Under the pieces are notes generated by a model that saw only the letters and a program-made list of their open reading frames with translations, had not been told where the DNA came from and did no database searches. A DNA stretch of 64,000 bases, taken from positions 992,001 through 1,056,000 of the forward strand of contig CAWIMB010000001.1 in assembly GCA_963837155.1 (NCBI GenBank), in the 5' to 3' direction. Numbering within the stretch: the first letter of the stretch is position 1; each line of letters starts with the position of its first letter. Below, piece by piece: positions 18,262-27,673 of the stretch. The position numbers and the translations under genes were made by a program. The DNA is from DASQHW01 sp963837155 (GTDB lineage Bacteria > Actinomycetota > Acidimicrobiia > IMCC26256 > PALSA-610).

Positions 18262-19841
18262 GTGGAAATCCGCCGATATGTCCTAATTGTACGTCGGCGG
18301 TGGCCGCTCGTCATTTTGATCGTGGTGGCCGCGCTCGCGTCGGGCTTCTTGATCACGAACCGCACGAACACCTACACGGCGACGAGCACGCTCTACGTCG
18401 GGTCACGCTCGATCGACATCGCGCCCCAGAGCGGTCAGGTTTCGGGCGATCGGGTCGCAGGCCTCGACCGCTTGATCGCGACGTTCACTGAGCTGGCGCG
18501 CACCCGTCCGATCGCGGCGGCCGCGGGCCGGCGTGCCGGGGTCCCGCTGTTGCCCGGCGAGATCCTGGTGGGCACCGCTGCCGCGCAGGTCCCTACTACG
18601 AACCTCATCCGCATCTCGTTCACCGGCCGCGATCCGGGATCGACCCAGGCGGTCGCGAACGCGATCGCGACATCGCTCGTTGATCAGGTCCGGAACTTCG
18701 AACCGCGTGACAGTGAAGTACAGACGGATCAAGTGCTGTCGGTCTATGACCAAGCCGGGTTTCCGGCTGTGCCGAATCCTTCCGAGCTGCCGCGCAAGCT
18801 CGCGCTGTCCGGACTCTTCGGGCTCATCGCCGCGGCGGCGCTGCTCGCGCTGCTGGAGTACCTCGACGTCACGCTGCGCTCGACCGACGACGCCGAACGC
18901 CAGCTCGGGCTGCCGGTGCTCGGCGTCGTGCCGTCCCTCGGTGACGAACTTCCGATCACTCCGGTCGTCGCAGTGCATGACGGCGCGCGCCCGTCTCGAG
19001 CCGGCCCGCTGTGGTCGGCGAAGCGGGCCACGACAAGGGAAGGGGCGTCCCCTGGCTAGGTTCGGACTTCGGGGCGGGCCGATGTGGTCCGGCACCAGGG
19101 CGTCGCGCGCAACGGCAGCCAAGGAGGCGTTTCCGCGTCGTCCGCGCGAATCTGCTCGTCGCGATCGCGCAGGTCGACCGGCCGGCCGTGGTCATCACGA
19201 GCGCGTCCGAAGGTGAAGGCAAGACGTCGACATGCATCAGCCTCGCGCAGGCGTTTGCCGCGACCGGTGCGCGCGTCGCGATCGTCGATCTCGACTTGCG
19301 CAAGGGCGACTCCCACCAGCTCCTCGGCGCGCACAACAAGAGAGGTGCGTCGGATGTGCTGCGCGGGTCGCGAGAAACTCGCGGACTGTATGCAGTACGT
19401 CGAGGTGCTCGGCTCCGAGGCCCAGCGCGAGGCCGGAATGTATTTCTTGGCCGCGGGTCCCCAGGTCAGCAGCCCAAGCGAGCTGCTGACCACCACTGCG
19501 TACTGTCGATCTCCTCGAGGGAGTGGCGGAGGAGGTCGACATCGTGCTCGTCGACACCCCGCCGGTGCTCCCGGTCGCCGACACGCTCACCATCGGCCGG
19601 CTCGCAGCCGGTGCAGTCCTCGTGGTCGAGGCGGGCGGGACGTCGGGCGCCGCGGCCCGGCGGGCGAAGGATGCCCTTACTCGGAATCAGACGCGGCTTC
19701 TCGGCGTGGTGCTCAACCGGTTCAACTCCAAGGCGGCGGCCGGCGTGTACGGCGGTGCGGGCGAGCGCGAATACGTCGACGACAGCCAAACGCTCGTCAC
19801 CCCTCGAGAAAACGGCAGCGGCCGCGGCCGCACACGCGTGA
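18262..19841 (+). CDS. Second Wzz-type chain-length protein plus CpsD/BY-kinase (frameshifted)
   Basis: The first ~255 residues are Wzz-like: a membrane helix (WPLVILIVVAALASGFLI), an extracytoplasmic region and a second helix (LSGLFGLIAAAALLALLEYL). Beyond about 19030 the coding sequence changes frame at least four times. It carries a kinase domain with RVVRANLLVAIAQ, SASEGEGKTSTCISLAQAF (Walker A), VAIVDLDLRKGDSHQLL (A'), and DIVLVDTPPVLPVADTL (Walker B). Only a few tyrosines occur near the end (GVYGGAGEREYVDD), unlike the Tyr-Gly tail of the first kinase. I place the end at the TGA at 19839-19841, which overlaps the next GTG. Without that last frame change it would be fused to the glycosyltransferase that follows. 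Confidence 0.75.
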
Positions 19842-21976
19842 CGGACGAGGCCCGGCAATCGAACGGCTCGGGCCGCCCGCCGGCCACGATCGTGCTTGCC
19901 ACGCACGCGCGGCCGGCGTTCCTCGCGGACTGCGTCGCGAGCATTGCCGCAGCCATGAGCGACCGCGACGAGCTGATCGTCATGGAGTGCTGCAACGATG
20001 AGGCAGGCGACCTGCTCGCGCACTTGCGATACGCGTCGTGCGGCACGTGTCAGAGCCGCACGCGGCCAAGACCGTCAAGCTCAACGGGGGCATTCGTACT
20101 GGCACGCGGCGAGCTCATCCTCATCACCGACGACGACTGCCGCGTCGCTCCGGAGTGGGTCGACACGATGACGCGACCGTTTCACAACCCGGCTGTCGGT
20201 GTCGCGTTCGGGCCAGTCGTCGGGCTCTCCGCCGCACCTGGTACATCCCCGGCCGTGATTCCGCCGGGGCCGGGCCCCACCGAGCTGTGGTTCTACACAC
20301 ACGGCGCTTCGATGGCCGTGCGCAGGACGGCGGTCGAAGCCATCGGCGGATTCGACGAACGGTTGGGACCCGGCGCGCCGGTGCACGGCGAGGAGGCGGA
20401 CCTCGTCCTCCGGATGCTGGCGGGCGGATGGACCTGTGAAGTCGCGGACGCGCCGCACGTCGAGCATCTCGAGTGGCGCGACAACGACGAGAACCTCGCG
20501 AACCTGCGTGTTTACCAGCGCGGCCTGGGCGCGTACATCGGGCTCGCGCTTCGGCGCGACACGCCGCGCGGCCTGAAGCTGTTGCTGTTGCGCATGCACC
20601 ACGAGCGCGTCTGGTGGGAGGAGCCGCGACTGCGCGGCTGGCGCTTCGGGCCCATGATGACCGTCACGTTCGCACGCGGGGTGCTGGCCGGTGTGCGTCT
20701 TCCGCCCCGTCGCTTCCTTCCGCAGCCGCAGGTGCCCGAACGCGTCGGCGCGGGCAAGGCGAAGCTCCTCTGGGTCACCGACGAGCCCCCCGATCGCAAT
20801 CTCGGTGGCGGCAATATCCGGCAAGCTCGTCTGCTCGAGCGTCTCAGCGACCGGCTCGACGTGACCCTGTTGTTGGTCGGCCGACTCCGCGACGAAGCGG
20901 TACATCGCGACCTCGTCGAATGCTTCGAGGTGGCCGAACCTCGACCCGAACGGCGGCCCAGAAATCTCATCGAGCGGCGCGTCCGTGATGTCTGGCAAGC
21001 GCTCGCGCGCCGGCTTCCGTCGGAGGTTGTCGTTACCTCCCGCGTTCGACGCGTCATGAAACCCGTCCTCGACCGTCTTGCCGACGAGTTCGACGTTGTT
21101 GTCGTGCAGCACCTTGCAATGGCCCGCGTGCTGCCCGCACACCGCAAGTCACAGTGGATTCTCTCGGTGAACGACGTGCCCAGCGGACGTGCCCGTCAAG
21201 AGCGCGCGGGCGCCGGCCGCCGGCAGCGATGGCTCCTCTCCCGCGATGCGGTGAAGGCGTCGCGTTACGAGCACCACGTGGTCTCGACGTACGACGGCGT
21301 GATCGTCGTCAGCGACGAGGACGCCACAGCGCTCGCCGGGCCGGGACGGGAGCGGGCGCGCGGGCCGGTCATTGTGATACCGAACGGTGTCGACACCGAC
21401 GTCCTCACGCCCACGCCATTGCCCGCGGCGCCGAACGTCCTCCTCCCTGCCAGCCTGAACTACCGCCCCAACATCCTCGGTGCGATCTGGTTCTGCGATG
21501 AGGTGTTGCCACGAGTGCAGGCGAAAGTGCCGGACGTGCGTTTCGCACTTGCCGGGCGCCAACCGGTTTCCCAGATCCTTGCGCTGGCAGGGCGCTCGGG
21601 TGTCGAGGTGCACGCGGACGTGCCGCGCATGGCGCCGTGGCTCGAATGGGCGCGCGTCGTTGTGGTTCCGTTGCATGTGGGAACCGGGACGCGGCTCAAG
21701 GCGCTCGAGGCGATGTCCGCGGGTCGGCCGGTCGCGGGAACGCGCATCGGTCTGGAGGGACTCGGGATCGTCGACGGCATTCATGCACGCGTTGTCGACG
21801 AGGCGGAGACCATGGCCGACGCCATCGTCGAGCTCCTCACGTCGGATGCGACGGCCAATGCCCTCGCGGCCGCGGGTCGACAACACGTCGAGGATCATTT
21901 TCGATGGCAAGCGCTGGGCGAGCACGCCGCCGCGGCTCTCGAGGCGGCTGCCGGCGCTCGACGCTCAGCTCGTTGA
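19838..21976 (+). CDS. Two-domain glycosyltransferase, GT2 + GT4
   Basis: About 712 residues with two catalytic folds. Residues ~15-270 are GT-A/GT2: ATIVLATHARPAFLADCV, the metal-binding LILITDDDCRVAPEW, and GGFDERLGPGAPVHGEEADL. Residues ~306-712 are GT-B/GT4: KLLWVTDEPPDRNLGGGN, VIVIPNGVDTDVLTP, NVLLPASLNYRPN, and VPLHVGTGTRLKALEAMSAG. Between about 20035 and 20095 the expected sequence (EPHAAKTVKLNGGI) is in another frame, so two compensating indels are present. The GTG at 19838 overlaps the kinase stop. An in-frame fusion to the kinase C-terminus is possible but less likely. It could add two consecutive sugars. Confidence 0.78.
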   Translation: MTDEARQSNGSGRPPATIVLATHARPAFLADCVASIAAAMSDRDELIVMECCNDEAGDLLAHLRYASCGTCQSRTRPRPSSSTGAFVLARGELILITDDDCRVAPEWVDTMTRPFHNPAVGVAFGPVVGLSAAPGTSPAVIPPGPGPTELWFYTHGASMAVRRTAVEAIGGFDERLGPGAPVHGEEADLVLRMLAGGWTCEVADAPHVEHLEWRDNDENLANLRVYQRGLGAYIGLALRRDTPRGLKLLLLRMHHERVWWEEPRLRGWRFGPMMTVTFARGVLAGVRLPPRRFLPQPQVPERVGAGKAKLLWVTDEPPDRNLGGGNIRQARLLERLSDRLDVTLLLVGRLRDEAVHRDLVECFEVAEPRPERRPRNLIERRVRDVWQALARRLPSEVVVTSRVRRVMKPVLDRLADEFDVVVVQHLAMARVLPAHRKSQWILSVNDVPSGRARQERAGAGRRQRWLLSRDAVKASRYEHHVVSTYDGVIVVSDEDATALAGPGRERARGPVIVIPNGVDTDVLTPTPLPAAPNVLLPASLNYRPNILGAIWFCDEVLPRVQAKVPDVRFALAGRQPVSQILALAGRSGVEVHADVPRMAPWLEWARVVVVPLHVGTGTRLKALEAMSAGRPVAGTRIGLEGLGIVDGIHARVVDEAETMADAIVELLTSDATANALAAAGRQHVEDHFRWQALGEHAAAALEAAAGARRSAR

Positions 21977-22666
21977 GCGAGAACGCGAGCCGAGCGTGCG
22001 CTTCACCTTGCGTACGCCGCGCCACGCGAGATCGCCGACACGGAGGGGCGGCTCGGCGGAATAGAACGGCTGGTCGTACCAGTCTTGGCTGAGGTCGCCC
22101 TCGGTCACACGCCGGTACGCGACCCACTTCGACGTTTGGCGCAGTGTGCTCCAGCGCGGGTCGCCGTCGAGGAACCGGCACAAATGTGCGACGGCCGGCA
22201 GCGGGAGGTCGTCGACAATGAGCACGCCATTCGGCCTGAGGCGTGACCCCGCGTAGTACCAATCGATCATCGGTGCCGGGAAGCCGTGGTTGCCGTCGAT
22301 CAACACGAGGTCGAGTGGTTCACGGGGCAGCATCGGCAGCACGTCCTCGGAGCCGCCGACCTCGAATTTGAGTGCCGCGGTATCGATGCCCTGCATAGCG
22401 CAGTACGCAGCGATGCGATCAGCTTCTTGTTGCGATGGAGTGACACAGGTGTGTTGCGCACCGGCCGCAGCGAGCACGATCGTCGAAAGTCCGGATCCCG
22501 TCTCGAGCGTGCGTGTGCCCGGACGGGCGTGCTCGGCGAGCAGCAAATAGCAATCCCGGTCTGTCGACCAGACGCCGACCTCGGGATCATCGCTGCCGTC
22601 CATCTCGTGCACCGCCGGAGGGTCGGCAAGCAGTCGATCGACGAAGGCCGGCGCGGACTCAAGCAT
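21965..22666 (-). CDS. Class I SAM-dependent methyltransferase
   Basis: A 233-residue Rossmann-fold methyltransferase of the Methyltransf_24 type. It shows motif I as RTLETGSGLSTIVLAAAG, an acidic residue after strand β4 in DLVLIDGNHGFPAP, and a metal-site-like LIVDDLPLP. The overall pattern resembles O-methyltransferases acting on small molecules or sugars. It overlaps the convergent glycosyltransferase end by 12 bp and stands alone on the minus strand between two plus-strand glycan genes. A sugar O-methylation role is inferred from context only. Confidence 0.8.
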   Translation of the reverse strand: MLESAPAFVDRLLADPPAVHEMDGSDDPEVGVWSTDRDCYLLLAEHARPGTRTLETGSGLSTIVLAAAGAQHTCVTPSQQEADRIAAYCAMQGIDTAALKFEVGGSEDVLPMLPREPLDLVLIDGNHGFPAPMIDWYYAGSRLRPNGVLIVDDLPLPAVAHLCRFLDGDPRWSTLRQTSKWVAYRRVTEGDLSQDWYDQPFYSAEPPLRVGDLAWRGVRKVKRTLGSRSRSTS

Positions 22667-22710
22667 CGGAGCCGAAGCTTAGTTCGGACGCCCTTGGGTA
22701 CCACTTGCTC

Positions 22711-23691
22711 GTGACGATCGGGACGCCACGCGCCTCGCGCCCCGATGCAGCTCCCGATATCAGCGTCGTCGTTCCGACGTACCGCCGGCCGGAGCTGCTA
22801 GGCCGGCTCATTCATGCATTGGAACAGCAGACGCTTCCGCCCGAACGTTTTGAAGTCGTCGTTGTCGACAACGCCTCGCCCGACGACACATCGACGCAAC
22901 TGGCACAGCTCGCCTCATCTTCCCCTCTCCGTCTCAGGTCTCTCGTCGAATCTCGGCGGGGACCGGCCGCGCCCCGAAACACTGGATGGCGCACGACAAG
23001 CGCGCCAGTCGTTGCCTTTACCGACGACGACTGCGTCCCGCACAACGGTTGGCTGGAGGCCGGTCTCGCTGCGATGACGGCGGACGACGCGATCGGCGTC
23101 GTGCAGGGTTACACCACGCGGCCGGAGGGAACGGAACTGGGCGATTGGACATTGTGGCGGGAAGTAACTGCGCCCAGCCCCTGGTTCGAGGCGTGCAACA
23201 TCTTCTATCGGCGCGCCGCGCTTGAGCGCACCAATGGGTTCGATGAGGAAATCGCGAACTATGGCGAGGACACAGCCCTCGGCTGGGCGGTCCTGGAAGC
23301 GGGCTGGCGGCGCGGCTTCGCCGAAGGGGCGGTCGTCCATCACGACGTCGAAGAACGCGGCGTTCGCTACCACCTGAAGACTGGATTGCTCGAGCGCAAT
23401 GTTGCACGACTGGCAAAGCGTTACCCGGACTTCCGCAATGACGCTTTCTGGCGTCCGTGGGTGTTTAGGCGCGACGACGCGCTCTTCAGCCTTGCGATTG
23501 CCGGCATCGCGCTCGCACCGTGGCGGCGGTCAGCGCTGCTGCTCACCGTGCCGTACCTGCGCCGGTTGCACGCGCGCCTTCCCGCCGGCCGTCGGCGTGT
23601 GCGCTATCTCGTTGAACTGCTCCTCGTCGACGGAGCAAAATTTGTGGGCATGCGGGTGGGCTGCATTCGTTATCGCATCGTCGTGGTCTGA
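22711..23691 (+). CDS. Glycosyltransferase family 2
   Basis: A 326-residue GT-A fold enzyme. ISVVVPTYRRPELLGRLI opens the nucleotide-binding domain. VVVDNASPDDT, RNTGWRTTSAPVVAFTDDDC (the DxD-type metal site) and FDEEIANYGEDTALGW follow. The C-terminal ~70 residues are hydrophobic and basic (LAIAGIALAPWRRSALLLTVPYL), suggesting membrane association. The GTG at 22711 is the only start placing the family N-terminus correctly. It lies 42 bp upstream of the Wzm gene, in the same direction, so it is probably in the exporter operon. Confidence 0.87.
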   Translation: MTIGTPRASRPDAAPDISVVVPTYRRPELLGRLIHALEQQTLPPERFEVVVVDNASPDDTSTQLAQLASSSPLRLRSLVESRRGPAAPRNTGWRTTSAPVVAFTDDDCVPHNGWLEAGLAAMTADDAIGVVQGYTTRPEGTELGDWTLWREVTAPSPWFEACNIFYRRAALERTNGFDEEIANYGEDTALGWAVLEAGWRRGFAEGAVVHHDVEERGVRYHLKTGLLERNVARLAKRYPDFRNDAFWRPWVFRRDDALFSLAIAGIALAPWRRSALLLTVPYLRRLHARLPAGRRRVRYLVELLLVDGAKFVGMRVGCIRYRIVVV

Positions 23692-23733
23692 GTACCGCGT
23701 CAGCACGCCCCTCTCCGGGCGGCGAGGAAACTC

Positions 23734-24569
23734 ATGAGCCGTCTCGAGTTCCCTCCCGCGCTCGAACTCGATACTCGTCCGGAGAGCCTTGGCACGTGGC
23801 TCCGTGGACTGTGGCGCAGCCGTAGCCTCCTTGTTGCGCTCGCCCACAAGGACTTTCGGGTGCGGTATAAGCGTGCGTCGCTTGGGATCCTGTGGTCGAT
23901 CGCGCTTCCGCTGTTTCAGTCGCTCGTGATGGTCTTCGTCTTTTCCCGCGTAGGCCGTTTTGGAAGCGGGACGGGCTTCAGCTACGGCGGATTCGTCCTC
24001 GCCGGAATGGTGCCGTGGTTGTATCTGTCGTCGTCCATCGCAGCCTCTACGACTGCGATCGTGGACGCGACTCACATCACCGACAAGGTGTTCTTCCCCC
24101 CGCGGTGCTTCCACTCGTCCCCCCGATGTCGAACCTCGCCACGCTCGCAATCTCAGCATCGATCCTCCTCGTCGCGTTGCCTGTCATGGGCGCGGGAATC
24201 TCCTTGCGGTTCGCGCTCATCATTCCTGCGGCTCTGCTCCTATTCACGTTCACTGCGGCGCTCGGGTTGGTCCTCGCCGCGCTGTTCGTCTACTTCCGCG
24301 ACGTCAAGTTCATGGTGCAGGCGGTATTGCTCGTCTGGCTCTACGTCACGCCGATCGTGTATCCGCCGAGCGCGCTGAAGGGCGCGGCCCAATGGCTGGA
24401 TTTCAATCCCCTCACCGGGATCGTCGGGCTCTTCCAACGAGCTGCGGTGGACGCGCCCGTGCCGTCGCCACGAGCGCTCGTCGTATCGGTGGTAGCCACG
24501 ATTGTTCTGGCGCTCGTGGGAGTCACGGCTCATCGTCGCCACGACCGACTCTTCGTCGATCTACTATGA
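23734..24569 (+). CDS. wzm: ABC-2 type polysaccharide exporter permease (frameshifted)
   Basis: The membrane subunit of a Wzm/Wzt (or KpsM/TagG) polysaccharide exporter, about 278 residues. The N-terminal frame has SLLVALAHKDFRVRYKRASLG and three membrane helices. A frameshift near 24103, in a run of Cs, leads to the rest of the permease, including VYFRDVKFMVQAVLLVWLYV, PIVYPPSALKG and a final helix. The DFRVRYK segment near the N-terminus and the YFRD...PIVYP block are conserved in this family. The stop overlaps the ATG of the ATPase gene. It moves the completed, lipid-linked glycan across the membrane. Confidence 0.88.
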
Positions 24570-25797
24570 CCGTGCCTGCGATCGAGCTCCGCGGGGTTTC
24601 CAAGCGGTATCGGAAGATCCAAGAGCGCAGCCTCCTGCGATCGCTCATACCGTTCGGCCCGCCTAACCGAACGGAACTCTGGGCGCTGCGCGACATCGAC
24701 CTGTGTGTGGAACCTGGCGAGACGGTCGGCGTGATCGGGCGAAACGGTGCCGGCAAGTCAACGATGCTCCGCTTACTCGCGGGTGTGACTCGCCCCACAA
24801 CCGGCTCGGTTGTGACGCGCGGTCGAGTCGCGCCTCTCCTCAGCGTTGGTGTCGGATTCCATCCCGAGATGACCGGACGCGAGAACATCTACGTCAACGG
24901 CATGCTGCTCGGGTTCGGCAGATCTCAACTCGACTCGCTCTTCGACGAGATCGTGGAGTTCGCGGAGCTCGCGGAGTTCATTGATACACCGGTGAAATTT
25001 TATTCCTCCGGCATGTATCTGCGGCTGGGCTTCTCGGTCGCGATCCACGTCGAACCAGATGTGTTGCTCGTCGACGAGGTGCTCGCGGTTGGTGACACCG
25101 ACTTCCGCCTTCGCAGCTTTGACCGCATGCGAGCGATGCAACAATCGGGTACCGCTCTGCTATTCGTGAGTCACTGGTTGCAGGCGGTACAGCTGCTCTG
25201 CCCGCGAACCGTGTGCATGCATCAGGGCCGCGTCGAATTCGATGGTCCGACCGACGCTGCGATTGCTCGACACCACGAAGTCCTCACACGCGATGCGCTC
25301 TCGCAGACACGAGATCAGGAGAACGTTCGAGTGGTGACGCGAGAGCTCGTCGATGCCGGAGGACGCGCGCGGCGGCCACAGTTCACCAGGACGAACTGTT
25401 GACCTACCGGGCCAACCTGCGCTTCGAACGGGCGGTGGAGAGCCCGCAGGTGTTCTTTCAAGTGTTCGCTGAGGACAGCACGATGCTCTACCAGATGCAG
25501 ACCCGACTGGGAGAGGCGTGGCGTTCGTTCTCCGCTGGCGAGGAGACCAATGTCGCCGTCAGTTTTCTTCCACGCTTCGGCGGTGGAGGCACATTCCGTA
25601 TTGTCCTCGTCGTTACCAACACCGACACGTCAAGCACGCTCCTGCAAGATCGAGGCGGCCCTGCCTTCTTCGTCCCGCCGCGCCGGGGTGTGACCGGTGT
25701 TGGTGATCTGGAAGCCGTGATCATGATGGATGAAGAGAACCGAACGGACCACCGCTCCAAACGGTTCCGCGCCAAGCCCGCTCTCGAAAGCTCATAG
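24566..25797 (+). CDS. wzt: ABC exporter ATPase with C-terminal carbohydrate-binding-type domain (frameshifted)
   Basis: About 410 residues. The ATPase domain has Walker A (GRNGAGKSTMLRLLAG), a Q-loop-equivalent, the signature YSSGMYLRLGFSVA, Walker B (DVLLVDEVLAVGD) and the switch His in FVSHWLQ. A frameshift near 25370 joins it to a β-rich C-terminal domain (about 130 residues: LLTYRANLRFERAVESPQVF, FLPRFGGGGTFRIVLVV). This domain has the position and character of the Wzt-C module, which in Gram-negative systems binds the modified non-reducing end of the glycan. The methyltransferase 28 bp downstream is a candidate maker of that end cap. Confidence 0.87.
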
Positions 25798-25824
25798 TCC
25801 GGGTCATACCGAGGTCGTCGAAAA

Positions 25825-26757
25825 GTGCCCAAGCGTTCGCTGCGTTATAGAGGGTTCGGTCTCACGATCGAGATCCCCGATCGAGTCCGGCGCGCGGTTC
25901 GCCGATGGCGCCCGAGGCCCACGCCTCCTGCGCCGAGGCTTCTCGTGCAAACTCCTCCCCGCGTCGAGGTTGACTCCCGTACCCGTCAGCGGTCGTACTG
26001 GACCGACTTCGCGACGAACCGACCCTCCGATGCCGAGGTACCCGACGGAGACGAGATCGCGTCACATTCGTGGTATCACTCGATCGAGCTGCCCGACGGG
26101 TCGGTCACGCCCGGTCGTTTTGACCATCGGCGCGTACTGTCTCACTACGGTCTTCCGCGGGACCTCTCGGGGAAGCGCGCACTCGACGTCGGCAGCGGCG
26201 ACGGCTTCTGGGCGTTCGAGCTCGAGCGGCGCGGCGCCGATGTCACGAGTCTTGATGTCGAGACGTTCGCGGACGTCGATCTCCCGCCGGCGTTGCACGA
26301 GATCTTCGCCGAGCGGCCGGTCAACCTTTCGTTCCGCCGAGGGCTCGAAATCGCGCAGCGTCGTCTTGAATCGAAGGTCAAGCTGCTCAACATGCCCGTC
26401 TATGCACTTGACCCGGACGAAGTGGGCACCTTCGACTTCGTACACGCCGGCGACATCTTGTTGCACTTGCGTGATCCTGCGCTCGCGCTTGCACGTCTGC
26501 GGGCGGTCACGTCCGGAGATTGTCTGATCGTGGACTACTTCGATCCCGCGCTCGATGCACTCGGCGCGGGGCCGGGTCTCACGCGCTACGCAGGCGGATG
26601 GGATGACGTGACCTGGTGGGCGCCGGCGCTCAGCACGCTGGTTCAGATGGTCACCGACGCAGATTTCGCGCAAGTGCACGTACTGACGACGTACCGGCTT
26701 ACCGAAGATGACGGCGGTGAGGGACGCTGGCGGGCCGTTCTATGGGCGCGTACGTGA
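25825..26757 (+). CDS. SAM-dependent methyltransferase, CmoB/DUF1698-like
   Basis: A 310-residue methyltransferase with an N-terminal extension. SWYHSIELPDGSVTPGRFDH and the motif I RALDVGSGDGFWAFELERRG match the family related to tRNA U34 carboxymethyl/methoxy enzymes. The family has many members in polysaccharide and secondary-metabolite loci. DFVHAGDILLHLRDPALAL is the post-motif region. It sits 28 bp after wzt and is probably in its operon. Given this context, O-methylation of the glycan, possibly at its non-reducing terminus, is more likely than tRNA modification. That is inference. Confidence 0.78.
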   Translation: MPKRSLRYRGFGLTIEIPDRVRRAVRRWRPRPTPPAPRLLVQTPPRVEVDSRTRQRSYWTDFATNRPSDAEVPDGDEIASHSWYHSIELPDGSVTPGRFDHRRVLSHYGLPRDLSGKRALDVGSGDGFWAFELERRGADVTSLDVETFADVDLPPALHEIFAERPVNLSFRRGLEIAQRRLESKVKLLNMPVYALDPDEVGTFDFVHAGDILLHLRDPALALARLRAVTSGDCLIVDYFDPALDALGAGPGLTRYAGGWDDVTWWAPALSTLVQMVTDADFAQVHVLTTYRLTEDDGGEGRWRAVLWART

Positions 26758-26791
26758 CGTGCGACCAGGCGACAGGCCTCTGCGGTGCGCC

Positions 26792-27667
26792 TCACAACGT
26801 GGCCGTCGACGACTCTGATCGGACGCCGATCGGCGAGAAATCGACGTCGGCATAGTAAGCCGCGAGACGCGCGACGCGTGCCATTCGTTCGGGTCCGAAC
26901 CGTGCGCCGCGCCCGCGTACGCCTTGATTGAACCGAGGCTTCGCCCGCGCGACTTCCTCGACCCTGGCCAACGACGCCGCCGCGAGTCCGAACGGCTCGC
27001 CGACGTGCCGGCAAACCAACTCGATGGCGCGCGCTGTGTCCTCAGTGATGTGTTCGTAGCTCAGTACGAGCAAGTCGACAGCGTTGCTCGCAGCGGCTCG
27101 CATCCATCCCGCGTAGAACTGGATGTACCAGGGCGCCGCGACATCGGTCAGAAAGTCCAACATCGACTCGTCGTCACGTAGGAGGTCTCGATCCTCGACG
27201 AGGGCGACGGGAACGTCAGGCCCCTCCTTACACATGTGATCCCACAGGCTCATCAGACAGTCGAAGAGATCGCGGACGATCAGCACCGGAGACGTCCCCA
27301 CCTCCTGGAGAAGTTGATCGGTGGCCGCGGAGTATCGAGTGTGCGATTGCAGCACAACGGAACGGTTGCGCAGCGCGAGGGTCGCGAAAGTGTCGAATTC
27401 CTGCTCGCGACGACCGAAGAAGGGGACCGCCGGAACGACGCGGCGCCCGGTCGCGGCCCCTACGGCATAGGCAAAGAAGGTCGAGGCGCTCTTCGGAAAG
27501 CACACCAAGAAGATCGGCGTGCCCCTGCCGCTGTGCGCTGCCTCTTGAAAGGAGTGCGGTCGCTGGTTCCGGTAGGCGCGGACGGCGCCTGCGGCTGCGA
27601 GCCGTAACGCTCGTAGATTCAGCGAGAGCGACTTCCAGCGGCGTGCAGGCGCGTACGTCGCGCGCAC
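26792..27667 (-). CDS. PAPS-dependent sulfotransferase
   Basis: A 291-residue cytosolic-type sulfotransferase with the 5'-phosphosulfate loop in FLVCFPKSASTFFAY and the 3'-phosphate-binding segment in LIVRDLFDCLMSLWDHM. VDLLVLSYEHITED and a C-terminal helical region also fit the family. It would transfer sulfate from PAPS to a hydroxyl or amine, here most likely on a sugar of the locus. Starting at ATG 27667, it lies 7 bp downstream of a methyltransferase on the same strand, so they form an operon. Sulfated surface glycans are uncommon in described actinobacteria apart from sulfolipids and some glycolipids. Confidence 0.8.
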   Translation of the reverse strand: MRATYAPARRWKSLSLNLRALRLAAAGAVRAYRNQRPHSFQEAAHSGRGTPIFLVCFPKSASTFFAYAVGAATGRRVVPAVPFFGRREQEFDTFATLALRNRSVVLQSHTRYSAATDQLLQEVGTSPVLIVRDLFDCLMSLWDHMCKEGPDVPVALVEDRDLLRDDESMLDFLTDVAAPWYIQFYAGWMRAAASNAVDLLVLSYEHITEDTARAIELVCRHVGEPFGLAAASLARVEEVARAKPRFNQGVRGRGARFGPERMARVARLAAYYADVDFSPIGVRSESSTATL

Positions 27668-27673
27668 GACCTG

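Noticed and set aside
25825..26757. tRNA U34 methyltransferase CmoB as the function of this gene
   Set aside because: Family similarity is present, but location inside the exporter operon and the N-terminal extension favour a glycan methyltransferase.
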